A DNA stretch of 64,000 nucleotides from Bryobacteraceae bacterium (GTDB taxonomy: Bacteria; Acidobacteriota; Terriglobia; Bryobacterales; Bryobacteraceae). A model generated the notes under the pieces. The model saw only the letters and a program-made list of their open reading frames with translations, had not been told where the DNA came from and ran no database searches. Within the stretch, counting starts at the first letter, position 1, and the number at the start of each line of letters is the position of its first letter. The position numbers were made by a program, and so were the translations under genes. This document shows, piece after piece, positions 1 to 7,871 of the stretch. The stretch spans positions 1 through 64,000 of the forward strand of contig JAIEPW010000029.1 of NCBI GenBank assembly GCA_019748195.1, read 5' to 3'.

Positions 1-71
1 GCCCGGCAGGACTCGAACCTGCTACCCCCGGCTTAGAAGGCCGGTGCTCTATCCAGATGAGCTACGAGCCC
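1..71 (-). tRNA. tRNA-Arg (anticodon TCT), 3' end cut by window edge
   Basis: Read on the minus strand this folds as a tRNA. The 5' acceptor strand GGGCTCG pairs with the visible CGGGC at the 3' side, the anticodon arm presents CTTCTAA with anticodon TCT, and the T arm is GCAGG-TTCGAGT-CCTGC. The last acceptor bases and the discriminator lie outside the window. It decodes AGA. Confidence 0.9.
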
Positions 72-95
72 ACAAATCTCATTCTAACGTAGCGA

Positions 96-767
96 CTACA
101 GCTTCTCGCGCCCGCGAAGGACCCACCCGATCCCCGCCAGGCCGGCCAGCATCGGCAGTTGCGACAACTCGAATAGAGAGTTAACCCGCAAGCCAACCAT
201 CCCCGTCACCGCGCACAACAGAAAGAGGATGCCCACCACCCGCACCCGCCGCTCCGTCGCCAGCAGGAACAGCGCCGATTGCAGCCCGATCGCCAGGAAA
301 GCACAAGTCCATTTCCAGATCGCCGCAGTATTCAGGCCCTCCGTCAAGGCCCCCGTCAGCATCTGAGGAGGCGTGTCCACGATCTCCAGAATGCGGAGAT
401 TCTCCACCACGTCCAGCATTCCGGTGGCGGCTGCCAGGACGGCGGCGGCGGCCCCCGCCCACAACCTCCAGCCTCCCCGCGTCACCAAAATCGCGGACAC
501 AGTGAGGAAGACCAGCGTGTAAGCCGCGATGAACACGAAGTCCAGGTGCGTTTTCACGACCATCGTCTCGCGATTCTCGCTGGGCAATCCCCCCAGGATT
601 TGGATCACTTCGCCCGGATCGCGCGCGAATTCCAGCGCCACCACGGGCGATCGCATTCCACGGACGTTCGCCGGCCCGCTGAATCGCGGCTCCCCGAACT
701 GCAGGTAGCACACCACCGCCAGCGCGATCAGGCTGAACGCCGAAGCAAGTGAGAACAGGATTCGCAT
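96..767 (-). CDS. hypothetical polytopic membrane protein, 223 aa
   Basis: I do not recognise a named family. The protein starts with a hydrophobic signal-anchor (residues about 1-23). A polar loop of about 45 residues follows, and then roughly five further hydrophobic segments (about 74-92, 100-116, 148-168, 173-192 and 200-217), so it is probably an inner-membrane protein. The ATG at 767 is the natural start because the membrane anchor begins there. It is divergent from the amidohydrolase gene, with a 34-base gap that must hold both promoters. No catalytic motif is visible, and no function is proposed. Confidence 0.7.
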   Translation of the reverse strand: MRILFSLASAFSLIALAVVCYLQFGEPRFSGPANVRGMRSPVVALEFARDPGEVIQILGGLPSENRETMVVKTHLDFVFIAAYTLVFLTVSAILVTRGGWRLWAGAAAAVLAAATGMLDVVENLRILEIVDTPPQMLTGALTEGLNTAAIWKWTCAFLAIGLQSALFLLATERRVRVVGILFLLCAVTGMVGLRVNSLFELSQLPMLAGLAGIGWVLRGREKL

Positions 768-789
768 ATACCCAGGAGCTTTACTCTAC

Positions 790-795
790 TAGAAT
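790..795 (+). promoter_or_regulatory. candidate -10 hexamer (TAGAAT) of a leaderless promoter
   Basis: TAGAAT ends exactly 6 nt before the ATG at 802. Transcription would therefore begin at or next to the start codon. No good -35 is visible 17 bp upstream. There is no Shine-Dalgarno sequence between the hexamer and the ATG. Confidence 0.4.
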
Positions 796-801
796 GTTCC
801 C

Positions 802-2214
802 ATGCGTTCTGTTGCCGTTTTACTTCTCGCCTTTTCCGTGTTCGCCGATGACCGCGCCGATGTCCTGAAGAGCATGGACACCCAGAGCGATCGATGGGGC
901 AAGATTTCCCGTCAGATTTGGGAGTTCGCCGAAGTCGGCTATAAAGAGGTGAGAAGCTCGAACCTCCTCAAGGCGGAACTCAAGGAAGCCGGGTTCCGCA
1001 TCCAGGACAACGTCGGCGCCATCCCCACCGCGTTCACCGCCACCTGGGGGGAAGGGAAGCCGGTGATCGGCATCATGGGCGAATACGACGCCCTGCCGGG
1101 CCTCTCGCAGAAGGACCAGCCGTCCAAGGAAGCGCTGAACCCCGGCGCCGCCGGGCACGGCTGCGGGCATAACCTGTTCGGCGCGGCATCCGCCTGGGCG
1201 GCGATTTCGGTCAAGGATTGGATGGCCGCCAACAAGATCAAAGGCACTATCCGGTTCTACGGAACTCCCGCGGAGGAGGGCGGTGGCGGCAAGATCTACA
1301 TGGCGCGCGCCGGAGCTTTCAGCGACGCCGATGTCGTGCTTGCCTGGCATCCCGGGTCCTCCAACGGCGCCAGCCTCGGCTCCTCGCTCGCCAACATCAA
1401 CGCCAAATTCCGTTTCCACGGGATCGCCGCGCATGCCGCCGGGAATCCGGACAAGGGCCGGTCCTCGCTCGATGCGCTGCTCCTGACGGCCCATTGCGTC
1501 GACATGATGCGCGAGCATGTGCCGCAGGAAACCCGCATCCACTACGTTTTCACCAAGGGTGGCGAGGCTCCCAACGTCGTGCCCGACTTCGCCGAAGGTT
1601 ACTTCTACGCGCGGTCCCCCTCCATGCCCGTGCTCGATCAGGTGTGGGAGCGGATCAACAAGTGCGCCCAGGCGGGCGCCCTCGGAACCGAAACCAGGCT
1701 CGAAAGCGAACTCGTCAACAGCGTCTATAACCTGCTTCCCAACGAACCCCTTACCCGGCTCCTCGATTCCAAGCTGCGCATTGTGGGCGGCTTGAAATAC
1801 AGCCCGGAAGAGCGGCAGTTCGCCGAAACTTTGGTCAAAACCTTCCCGCCCTCGACGCTGACCCTCGGAAGCGAGGAGCAGGTGCAGCCGGTCCGGGAGG
1901 AAACCGGAGGCGGCTCCACCGATGTCGCCGATGTCAGTTGGGTGGTGCCGACCGCGCAGTTCTCCACCGCGACATTCGTCCCCGGCACGCCCGGACACTC
2001 CTGGCAATCCACCGCCTGCGCCGGATCCTCGATCGGCCGGAAAGGCATGGTGAACGCCGCAAAGGTCCTGACCCTTGCCACCATGGACCTGTATCAGAAA
2101 CCGGATGTCATCACGGCGGCGAAGTCGGACTTCGACAAGCGACGTGCCGGCAACGCGTATAAGAGCCGGGTTCCCGCCGATCGCAAACCGCCGCTCACTT
2201 ATCGTGACAAATAG
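802..2214 (+). CDS. M20-family amidohydrolase, AbgB-like, secreted
   Basis: This 470-residue zinc amidohydrolase belongs to the peptidase M20 family and most resembles AbgB, the p-aminobenzoyl-glutamate utilization subunit. Visible family landmarks are GIMGEYDALPG (about residue 90), the metal-site stretch GHGCGHNLFG (about 118-127), GTPAEEGGGG (about 154) and a late histidine in PGHSWQ. An N-terminal signal peptide (residues 1-16, ending FADD) suggests export to the periplasm, which is unusual for AbgB itself. The likely reaction is hydrolysis of an N-acyl or aryl amide bond; the substrate cannot be told from sequence. It is transcribed alone, diverging from the membrane protein upstream. 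Confidence 0.8.
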   Translation: MRSVAVLLLAFSVFADDRADVLKSMDTQSDRWGKISRQIWEFAEVGYKEVRSSNLLKAELKEAGFRIQDNVGAIPTAFTATWGEGKPVIGIMGEYDALPGLSQKDQPSKEALNPGAAGHGCGHNLFGAASAWAAISVKDWMAANKIKGTIRFYGTPAEEGGGGKIYMARAGAFSDADVVLAWHPGSSNGASLGSSLANINAKFRFHGIAAHAAGNPDKGRSSLDALLLTAHCVDMMREHVPQETRIHYVFTKGGEAPNVVPDFAEGYFYARSPSMPVLDQVWERINKCAQAGALGTETRLESELVNSVYNLLPNEPLTRLLDSKLRIVGGLKYSPEERQFAETLVKTFPPSTLTLGSEEQVQPVREETGGGSTDVADVSWVVPTAQFSTATFVPGTPGHSWQSTACAGSSIGRKGMVNAAKVLTLATMDLYQKPDVITAAKSDFDKRRAGNAYKSRVPADRKPPLTYRDK

Positions 2215-2724
2215 TCAAAGCGGATCCACCATCCTCAAATCCACCGCGCCGCCCTGGCGGGCATGGGGGCAGGATCGCGCGATCTCGTCCGCCTGCTGCC
2301 TGCTGCGGGCGCGGATCACGAAGTAACCGCTCACCGCCTCCGGGTCGGCTTCCGGCTTCAATTTGACCCCGCTGACCAGCAGCCCCTGCGATCGCAGGTC
2401 GCCGGCCCAGCGGCGGTGCTCTTCCACCGAGCCGGCGGGCCCGGAGCCGTACAGGAACAACACGTAGCGATCGCCGGTTTCGGGCGCGCGTCCGCCCGCG
2501 GATCCCGCCCAGAACCCCGCCAGGAACGACGCAGCGAAAAATGCCGCTACCTTCAACCAACGCCAACCCGAGCGCGACGAGCGAATCAGGCCCGCCGAAC
2601 GCAGCTCCGCGATCGTTCGCGATTCCAATTCCGGGTTCGGTGTCTCCGCCTGTTTCATCCGGGCAAGTTCCGCCGCCAGTTCGGGAGGATCTAGCGGATC
2701 GTTGAGCTCGTCTGGCCGATCCAT
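2215..2724 (-). CDS. membrane-anchored YCII-domain protein, putative anti-sigma partner
   Basis: This 169-residue protein starts inside the end of the sigma-factor gene (34-base overlap), the usual position of an anti-sigma factor. Residues 1-50 are acidic and helical. A single membrane segment lies at about 57-76 (LKVAAFFAASFLAGFWAG). The C-terminal half (about 85-169) looks like a YCII/DGPF domain: it opens with RYVLFLYGSG and has the late strand SGYFVIRARS followed by a CPHARQGGAVDLR segment. YCII domains are known beside ECF42-type sigma genes, but as separate soluble proteins. Here the domain sits behind a membrane anchor. No zinc-binding anti-sigma motif (HxxxCxxC) is visible. The role as sigma regulator is inferred from gene position. 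Confidence 0.65.
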   Translation of the reverse strand: MDRPDELNDPLDPPELAAELARMKQAETPNPELESRTIAELRSAGLIRSSRSGWRWLKVAAFFAASFLAGFWAGSAGGRAPETGDRYVLFLYGSGPAGSVEEHRRWAGDLRSQGLLVSGVKLKPEADPEAVSGYFVIRARSRQQADEIARSCPHARQGGAVDLRMVDPL

Positions 2725-3221
2725 GACTTCAATTGCCTCCTTGCGCGGGATAGCTGGCTCTTCGAAGTGCCGGCCTCGATGCCCAGCATCTCCCCGATCT
2801 CGTTGTGCGTGTAGCCTTCCACGTCGTGCAGCACCAGCACCATGCGGAATCCCGGCGCCAGCCGCTCGATTGCCGAGCTCACATCCAGATTGCGATCGGC
2901 CCTGGGCGCCGGCGGGTCCTGCGTCAGTTCAGCCTCGCGCGCCGCATCCCGGTGCCTTTCGCGCGCGCATCGCACCAGAATTCCGGCCAGCCATGTCCGC
3001 AGCGCCGATTCCCAGCGGAACGCTCCAAGCGCACGGCAGGCTCGCAGCCAGGTCTCCTGCACCAAATCCTCGGCGGCGGAGCCGTCACCCCCGCTGAGCC
3101 TTCGCGCCATCCCCAGCAGCGCCGGAGTGTGACGCCGGTAAAGCGAACGGAACGCCGCTTCCGAGCGCGAGCTCAGGTACTCCGCCGCCAGCCGGCTGTC
3201 GTATTCGTTCTCGTCGCGCAT
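2691..3221 (-). CDS. ECF-family RNA polymerase sigma factor
   Basis: This 176-residue extracytoplasmic-function sigma factor has region 2 at about 18-88, including EDLVQETWLRACRAL and the helix FRWESALRTWLAGIL. Region 4 is at about 118-165, with YTHNEIGEMLGIEAGTSKSQ as its helix-turn-helix. I chose the ATG at 3221 (protein begins MRDENEYD). An upstream ATG would add an unrelated 60-residue extension running through the start of the divergent VOC gene. The downstream gene overlaps its 3' end by 34 bases, so the two are translationally coupled. No extra C-terminal domain of the ECF41 or ECF42 type is present. Confidence 0.88.
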   Translation of the reverse strand: MRDENEYDSRLAAEYLSSRSEAAFRSLYRRHTPALLGMARRLSGGDGSAAEDLVQETWLRACRALGAFRWESALRTWLAGILVRCARERHRDAAREAELTQDPPAPRADRNLDVSSAIERLAPGFRMVLVLHDVEGYTHNEIGEMLGIEAGTSKSQLSRARRQLKSWIGQTSSTIR

Positions 3222-3341
3222 CTCGGCCTGAACGTGAGTGTCGGGCGCCGGGCAAACGGTTGCATCAGGAAAAGCGCCCCGCCCCTGCAACCAACCACCC
3301 GCCGCGGCGCACTCAGCAATGACCTCCAAGGAGACTACACC

Positions 3342-3770
3342 ATGCGTTTCACGATTGCTTCCGTCGTCCTGCTCGCCTGCTCCGCCTCGCTGCCCGCGCA
3401 AGAACTGAAGTGGAAAAACACCTTGCTCATCCAGCTTCAGGTCTCCGACCTGGAGCGCTCGGTCCGCTTCTACACCGAGGTGCTTGGCTTCCGCGTGTCG
3501 GAACGTCGCGACGACTTAGGTTTCGTCCACATCGAAACCGGCATCTCCGGCCTGCAGCTCGGCTTGGCCACGGGCCGGCCGCCCGCGCCCGGATCGAGCA
3601 TTCTGAACTTCGGTGTCTCCGGCGATATCGAAAAAGCTCGCAAACTGCTCGAATCGAGAGGAGTCGCGTTCCTGGGGCCGACGCAGACCATCCCCGGCAA
3701 GGTAAGCCTCGCCTCCTTCCGCGATCCCGACGGCTACACCATCCGGCTCGCGGGCGACCCCGCGAAATGA
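3342..3770 (+). CDS. secreted VOC (glyoxalase/bleomycin-resistance) fold protein
   Basis: This 142-residue protein carries one vicinal-oxygen-chelate module. LLIQLQVSDLERSVRFYTEV gives the first beta-alpha-beta unit, and SLASFRDPDGYTIRLAG is the classic closing strand with its glutamate position replaced. A clear signal peptide (1-20, ending LPAQ) directs it to the periplasm, which is uncommon because most VOC proteins are cytosolic. The start at 3342 is preceded by AAGGAG. It diverges from the sigma-factor gene and may be one of its targets, but that is only inference. The substrate is unknown. Confidence 0.75.
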   Translation: MRFTIASVVLLACSASLPAQELKWKNTLLIQLQVSDLERSVRFYTEVLGFRVSERRDDLGFVHIETGISGLQLGLATGRPPAPGSSILNFGVSGDIEKARKLLESRGVAFLGPTQTIPGKVSLASFRDPDGYTIRLAGDPAK

Positions 3771-3774
3771 CGCC

Positions 3775-4989
3775 CTAAGCGATGCGGCGGAACGCGAGAA
3801 CCGCGTTGAGTCCCCCGAACGCAAACGAGTTCGACAACGCAAACTCAATGTCCAGCGTACGGCTGCGGTTCGGCACTACATCCAGATCGCATGCCGGGTC
3901 CGGCTCCGTGAAGTTCGCGGTGGGAGGCGCGGTCTGCGCGGCCACCGCCATCACCGTCGCCACTGCCTCCAGCGCGCCCGCCGCGCCCAGCGCATGTCCG
4001 TGCATCGACTTGGTCGAACTCACCGCCAGGCGGTCCGCGTGCCCCGCGAACAGCAGGCGAATCGCTTCCGTTTCGGTGGGATCGTTGGCGGCGGTGCCGG
4101 TGCCGTGGGCGTTGATGTATTGGAACGCCTCCGCGGCCGCTCCTGCATCGCGAATCGCTTCCGCCATCGCCCGGGCGCAGCCGGCCGCCGACGGCTGTGT
4201 GATGTGATGCGCGTCCGCGGACATGCCGAAGCCCACCAGTTCCGCGTAAATGCGTGCGCCGCGCGCCCGCGCCGCGTCCAACGGTTCCAGAATCAAGGCG
4301 CCGGCGCCTTCGCCTAAAATCATGCCCTTCCGGTCCCGGCAAAAAGGCCGGCAGGTGTCCGGGGACACCACGCGCAGCGCCTCCCACGCCTTCAACAACC
4401 CGGGGCTGAAGGGAGCCTCGCTTCCGCCGGCGATCGCCAGGTCCGTCTGCCCGTTCCGCACCATCCAGAAGGCCTGCCCGATGGCATGATTCGCCGAGGA
4501 GCACGCCGTGGACACCGTCCAGGCCGGACCGGTAATGCCGAACTCCATGGAAATGTAACTGGCGCCCGCGTTCGCCATCGTCTTGGGGATCGTCAGGGGA
4601 TGAAAGCGGCTTTGCCCCTGCGCATAGTAGTCCCGGAATCCCAGGTCCTCCGTGGTTTGTCCCCCGACGCAGGACCCGGTGACAATCGCCGTGCGCTGCC
4701 GCAGCGCCTCGTCAAACTCCAGGCCCGAGTCGCGCACCGCCTCTCGCGCCGTCACCAGCGCGAATTGCGTAAACCGGTCCAACATCGCCGCCAGCCGTTC
4801 CTCGAAATGCGCCAGGGGGTCGAAGCCGCGCACCTCCGCGGCGTTCGGGAACTTGACCACGCCCTCGCCCACCGCCGTCAACGGCCCAATGCCGCTCCGC
4901 CCCGCAAAAAGGCTCTCGCGAAACGCCTCGATGCCGTTCCCGATCGCCGAGACGATTCCCATCCCGGTAACCGCCACCCGGCGAGCCAT
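3775..4989 (-). CDS. beta-ketoacyl-ACP synthase II-like (FabF/KAS) enzyme
   Basis: This 404-residue condensing enzyme has the full KAS triad: Cys163 in VSTACSSANH, His295 in INAHGTGTA, and His330 in STKSMHGHALG. It would perform Claisen condensation of malonyl-ACP with an acyl thioester. It follows an acyl carrier protein gene by 2 nt on the same strand, and no other fatty-acid genes (fabD, fabG, fabH) are nearby. This isolated KAS-ACP pair suggests a specialised lipid or polyketide-like product rather than the main fatty-acid operon, although the primary FabF cannot be excluded. It converges on the VOC gene with a 4-base gap. Confidence 0.85.
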   Translation of the reverse strand: MARRVAVTGMGIVSAIGNGIEAFRESLFAGRSGIGPLTAVGEGVVKFPNAAEVRGFDPLAHFEERLAAMLDRFTQFALVTAREAVRDSGLEFDEALRQRTAIVTGSCVGGQTTEDLGFRDYYAQGQSRFHPLTIPKTMANAGASYISMEFGITGPAWTVSTACSSANHAIGQAFWMVRNGQTDLAIAGGSEAPFSPGLLKAWEALRVVSPDTCRPFCRDRKGMILGEGAGALILEPLDAARARGARIYAELVGFGMSADAHHITQPSAAGCARAMAEAIRDAGAAAEAFQYINAHGTGTAANDPTETEAIRLLFAGHADRLAVSSTKSMHGHALGAAGALEAVATVMAVAAQTAPPTANFTEPDPACDLDVVPNRSRTLDIEFALSNSFAFGGLNAVLAFRRIA

Positions 4990-4991
4990 GG

Positions 4992-5267
4992 TTATGCGCC
5001 GGACGGCGCCGGCGCCCCCGCGCTCTGCTTCACCGCCAGAAGGCTGGCGACACCTTCCACCATCCCGCGGATTCCCTTAATGCTGTGTACCGCCTCGTCT
5101 GGTATGTCGATATCGAACTCGCTCTCCAGGGCGAACAGAATTTCGATGCCCGCCAGGGAGTCGATCTTCAGCTCCTCGAATGTGCTTTCCAGGGAAATGT
5201 TCTCGGCCGGAATTCGCTGCGACGTGGCGATTACCCGGATAACGCGCTGAATCAGTTCTTCCGACAT
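4992..5267 (-). CDS. acyl carrier protein
   Basis: This 91-residue acidic helical protein has the phosphopantetheine attachment site at Ser37, within ELKIDSLAGIE. It has typical carrier-protein spacing and a short Ala/Pro-rich tail. The motif is DSLAG rather than the DSLD common in housekeeping AcpP, and the sequence is longer than the usual 77-80 residues, both in line with a dedicated carrier for the adjacent ketosynthase. A Shine-Dalgarno-like GGAG lies a few bases before the ATG (minus strand). The two genes almost certainly form one transcript. Confidence 0.85.
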   Translation of the reverse strand: MSEELIQRVIRVIATSQRIPAENISLESTFEELKIDSLAGIEILFALESEFDIDIPDEAVHSIKGIRGMVEGVASLLAVKQSAGAPAPSGA

Positions 5268-5382
5268 AGGAGAGTCGCCGATGGTCCCCGGCTACAGTCA
5301 TCATACAGAAATTGCGGCCGCGGGTAGGCGCAAGTTCCAGACTTCGTGCGATCGGGATCAAGCGGCGCGAGGCTCAGCGGAC

Positions 5383-5414
5383 AAAAAGGCCGGGCACTGG
5401 TCGGGCGCCCGGCC
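5383..5414 (-). terminator. intrinsic terminator after the MoeA-like gene
   Basis: On the minus strand the stem GGCCGGGC / GCCCGGCC has an 11-nt loop and is followed directly by TTTTTG. It lies about 60 bases downstream of the stop of the molybdopterin-binding gene and before the acyl-carrier gene on the same strand, so it separates two transcripts. Confidence 0.75.
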
Positions 5415-5471
5415 CAAAAGCACCCGTCGGCTGCTCGGAGGATACAGCCGGCGGCAGTGGAGGAACTTGTA

Positions 5472-6443
5472 CTACGCCAGGAGGCCGCCGTGACCCAGGC
5501 TGGCCACCTCCCACCCGGAGACGCGATATCGCGCCAGCATCGGAGGAAGCACCAAATCTACCACATTCAACTTAGCGGAGCGGAAACACCCCGGCGCGCT
5601 CACCACCGGCGTATCGTCCTTATAACCGAGTAGAAACAGATTGCCCGGTTCCACCGGCGCCAGAAACCGCTCCAGATGGCACCCCAGCCTCGCCATTGCC
5701 CTCCCGATCACGTCTTCCGGGCCGGCCGGCGCAGTTGTGGATGCCACCAGGATCACCGTGGGCTTCGAGCGCAACAGGTGCTCCAGGCTTCGCGCCACCT
5801 CGGCCTCCTCCTCGCGAACCGCCATCGACAAGGGGGCTCCCATCCCGAACCGTTCCAGGCGCTGGCGCATGATGGACTCGAACAACTGCCGGGCGCGATC
5901 GCCATTGGAGGGGTCCGTATACAGAACCCCCACCGTCGGATTTCGCATCGGCCGCGCCTGCAGGATGGGTCCCCGCTCCTTCAAAATCGACACGACGGCT
6001 TCTAATTGCGGCTGAGCCACGGCGAAAGGAGCGCTTTTTACCGTCGCGATCCTCTGCTCGGCTTTCGCAAAGCTGAAATTTACGCTGGTGGCGACGACGA
6101 TGCTCGAAATACAGTTGATTTGCTTGAGCAGCTCATCGTCCACCAGGACGCAGCAATCCTCGGTGGCGATCAGATTCGCGCGCCCGCCGGCCGCGAGCCG
6201 AATCTCGAGCGTTCCGCATCCCATCTCCGCCGCGACAACGCTCACCGCGTCGTCCTCGGCGACTTCGCCGTCCTCCAGCTCCGTCACCCATACCTGGTTC
6301 AAACCCTCGGTCACCAGCAGGCGGACGTCATCTTCATTCAGCACGTGACCCTTGGCCAGTAGCTTCTTGCCTCCCGGCCGAAAGATCGTGCAACTGAGGA
6401 TTCTACCGGTAGAAGCCTTTACATCGATAGTCTGAGCTCTCAC
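5472..6443 (-). CDS. molybdopterin-binding domain protein (MoeA-like)
   Basis: This protein of about 323 residues resembles the short MoeA-like proteins that join an N-terminal beta region to a MoaB/Mog-type molybdopterin-binding domain. The N-terminus (MRAQTIDVKASTGRILS and later KKLLAKGHVLNEDD) matches the MoeA-like opening. A central stretch (about 165-320, with NPTVGVLYTDP, AVREEEAEVARSLE and TVILVASTTAPAGPEDV) matches the Rossmann-like MPT fold. I prefer the GTG at 6443, which follows GGAGG, over the TTG at 6482. It may help insert molybdenum or act as a cofactor-sensing relative. A molybdoenzyme-type gene lies at 32.0-33.4 kb but is not linked to it. Confidence 0.7.
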   Translation of the reverse strand: MRAQTIDVKASTGRILSCTIFRPGGKKLLAKGHVLNEDDVRLLVTEGLNQVWVTELEDGEVAEDDAVSVVAAEMGCGTLEIRLAAGGRANLIATEDCCVLVDDELLKQINCISSIVVATSVNFSFAKAEQRIATVKSAPFAVAQPQLEAVVSILKERGPILQARPMRNPTVGVLYTDPSNGDRARQLFESIMRQRLERFGMGAPLSMAVREEEAEVARSLEHLLRSKPTVILVASTTAPAGPEDVIGRAMARLGCHLERFLAPVEPGNLFLLGYKDDTPVVSAPGCFRSAKLNVVDLVLPPMLARYRVSGWEVASLGHGGLLA

Positions 6444-6493
6444 CCGTCCTCCAGGAGCGAACGGCTGGAACGCGCCGTTCAAACAGATGGTAG

Positions 6494-6499
6494 ATTATA
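6494..6499 (-). promoter_or_regulatory. -10 hexamer TATAAT upstream of the MoeA-like gene
   Basis: A perfect TATAAT on the minus strand lies about 50 bases before the chosen GTG start. The -35 position 17 bp away reads TTATTT, a weak match. The region is AT-rich against a GC-rich background. Confidence 0.5.
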
Positions 6500-6562
6500 C
6501 ATGCAAAAGCTCTCAAAAATAAACGTAAATCTTTGTTAGCGAAGAAAAACAGGGTTAGTGCG

Positions 6563-7111
6563 TCAGGAAGCCGCCCGAATGGCCACCAGATCCGCCATCG
6601 CAGGCTTCAGGTTTGCCGATTTCAGGCGTTTCACTACCGCGATCTCGTCGCAGTTGTTGAATTTCGGACACCGCAGGCAGTCCTTCCAGACCTTCAGCGG
6701 CAGCTCTCCCCGCTCCACTTCGGAAAACCCGGCTTTCGCGAAAAAGCCGGTCACGTAGGTGAACGCGAAAATCGCCTCCAGATCGTATTCCCGAGCTTCC
6801 CGCTCCAGGGCGGCGACAATCTCCCGGCCCACGCCGGAGCCCTTTCTGGCCGGATCCACCGCCAGTGACCGCACCTCCGCGAAACCAGGCGTGTAAAAGT
6901 GCAGCGCGCCGCAACCCGCCAGTTCGCCGCCCGCTTCCGCCACCATGAAATCGCGGATATTCTCCGCCAGCTCGAATTCCGTGCGCGGCAGCATGACCCC
7001 GTCCGCCGCATATCCGTTGATCAAGTGCAGCAAGGCTGGGATGTCCTTCAGCGTAGCTTTTCGCACGACAGTCGCTTGAATGGTACGAGGCATTATCGAA
7101 GTACTAGGCAT
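6563..7111 (-). CDS. short GNAT-type N-acetylglutamate synthase
   Basis: A GNAT acetyltransferase of about 182 residues, of the short class that serves as N-acetylglutamate synthase in many bacteria. It catalyses the first step of arginine synthesis, acetyl-CoA + glutamate. The acetyl-CoA loop reads VDPARKGSGVGREIV, and the C-terminal signature LPLKVWKDCLRCPKFNNCDE is characteristic of this subgroup. Its ATG at 7111 overlaps the argB stop by 8 bases; an in-frame ATG at 7093 is an alternative start. It is the last gene of an argC-argB-NAGS operon, so the pathway context supports the call strongly. It lacks the kinase-like domain of classical ArgA. Confidence 0.82.
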   Translation of the reverse strand: MPSTSIMPRTIQATVVRKATLKDIPALLHLINGYAADGVMLPRTEFELAENIRDFMVAEAGGELAGCGALHFYTPGFAEVRSLAVDPARKGSGVGREIVAALEREAREYDLEAIFAFTYVTGFFAKAGFSEVERGELPLKVWKDCLRCPKFNNCDEIAVVKRLKSANLKPAMADLVAIRAAS

Positions 7112-7871
7112 TCGAGATGGTAGTCCCGAATGTCCTGGTTCCTTTCCAATCTTCTGAGTTCTGCACATGCGCGCCTGGCCCAATCCAGATTTCCGTCAAC
7201 CCGGCCGTCAGGCCCGCTAAACAGGCTTCCAGTTTTGCATGCATTCCGCCCTTCGCCACGCCGGTATCGATCAAACCTCGGCAATTAACGGCGTTAAGAT
7301 GGGAAACACGCCTTCCATCCCCGTCCAGAACGGCGTCGACATCGGTGAGAAACACCAGACGGCGGGCTCCGTAGCCTGCCGCCACGGATACCGCAAGTTG
7401 ATCGGCGTTGACGTTATAGATGTCCCCCCGGGCATTTGTCGCAACACAGGCCACCACCGGCAGAAAACCGGCGGAGGTCAAAGTCAGCAGCAGCCGCGGC
7501 CGGGTTGCTTCGGGCCTGCCCGTCTGGCCGAGTTCTTCGCTCCAGCGGCTGGCCTGAACCAGGCCTGCGTCCACACCGCTCAGTCCTACGGCTTCCGCCC
7601 CCGCGGCGTTCAAGTCCGCCACCAGCCGGCTGTTGACACTTCCGGCCACGACCTTGAGCACCGCGTCCGCCACCTCCGGCGTGGTCACGCGCAGCCCGCC
7701 GATAAAGGTGCTCGCGATTCCGCGCTCCTCCAGAAAGCGAGTCATCTGCTTGCCGCCGCCGTGAACCACCACCGTTTCCCGGGCGTCCTCGCGCGCCAGC
7801 ACCGCCGCCAGACGCAGCCGCGTGTCCTCGTGATCCAACAGCGTGCCCCCCAGCTTGATCACCTGCTTCAC
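7104..7871 (-). CDS. argB: acetylglutamate kinase
   Basis: This 255-residue amino-acid kinase phosphorylates N-acetylglutamate in arginine biosynthesis. VIKLGGTLL near the N-terminus and VVVHGGGKQMTRFLEERG (about 34-51) form the nucleotide and substrate loops. The region around residues 165-205 (GDIYNVNADQLAVSVAAGYG and LVFLTDVDAV) matches the ArgB ATP site. The length is close to the short E. coli-type enzyme (258 aa), lacking the N-terminal helix of arginine-inhibited forms, so feedback control probably acts elsewhere. It overlaps argC by 4 bases (ATGA) and the downstream synthase by 8, indicating one translationally coupled operon. Confidence 0.92.
   Translation of the reverse strand: MKQVIKLGGTLLDHEDTRLRLAAVLAREDARETVVVHGGGKQMTRFLEERGIASTFIGGLRVTTPEVADAVLKVVAGSVNSRLVADLNAAGAEAVGLSGVDAGLVQASRWSEELGQTGRPEATRPRLLLTLTSAGFLPVVACVATNARGDIYNVNADQLAVSVAAGYGARRLVFLTDVDAVLDGDGRRVSHLNAVNCRGLIDTGVAKGGMHAKLEACLAGLTAGLTEIWIGPGAHVQNSEDWKGTRTFGTTISNA

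Noticed and set aside
820-2007. Long minus-strand frame opposite the amidohydrolase
   Set aside because: It is the shadow expected from strong codon bias in GC-rich DNA; the plus-strand protein has clear catalytic motifs.
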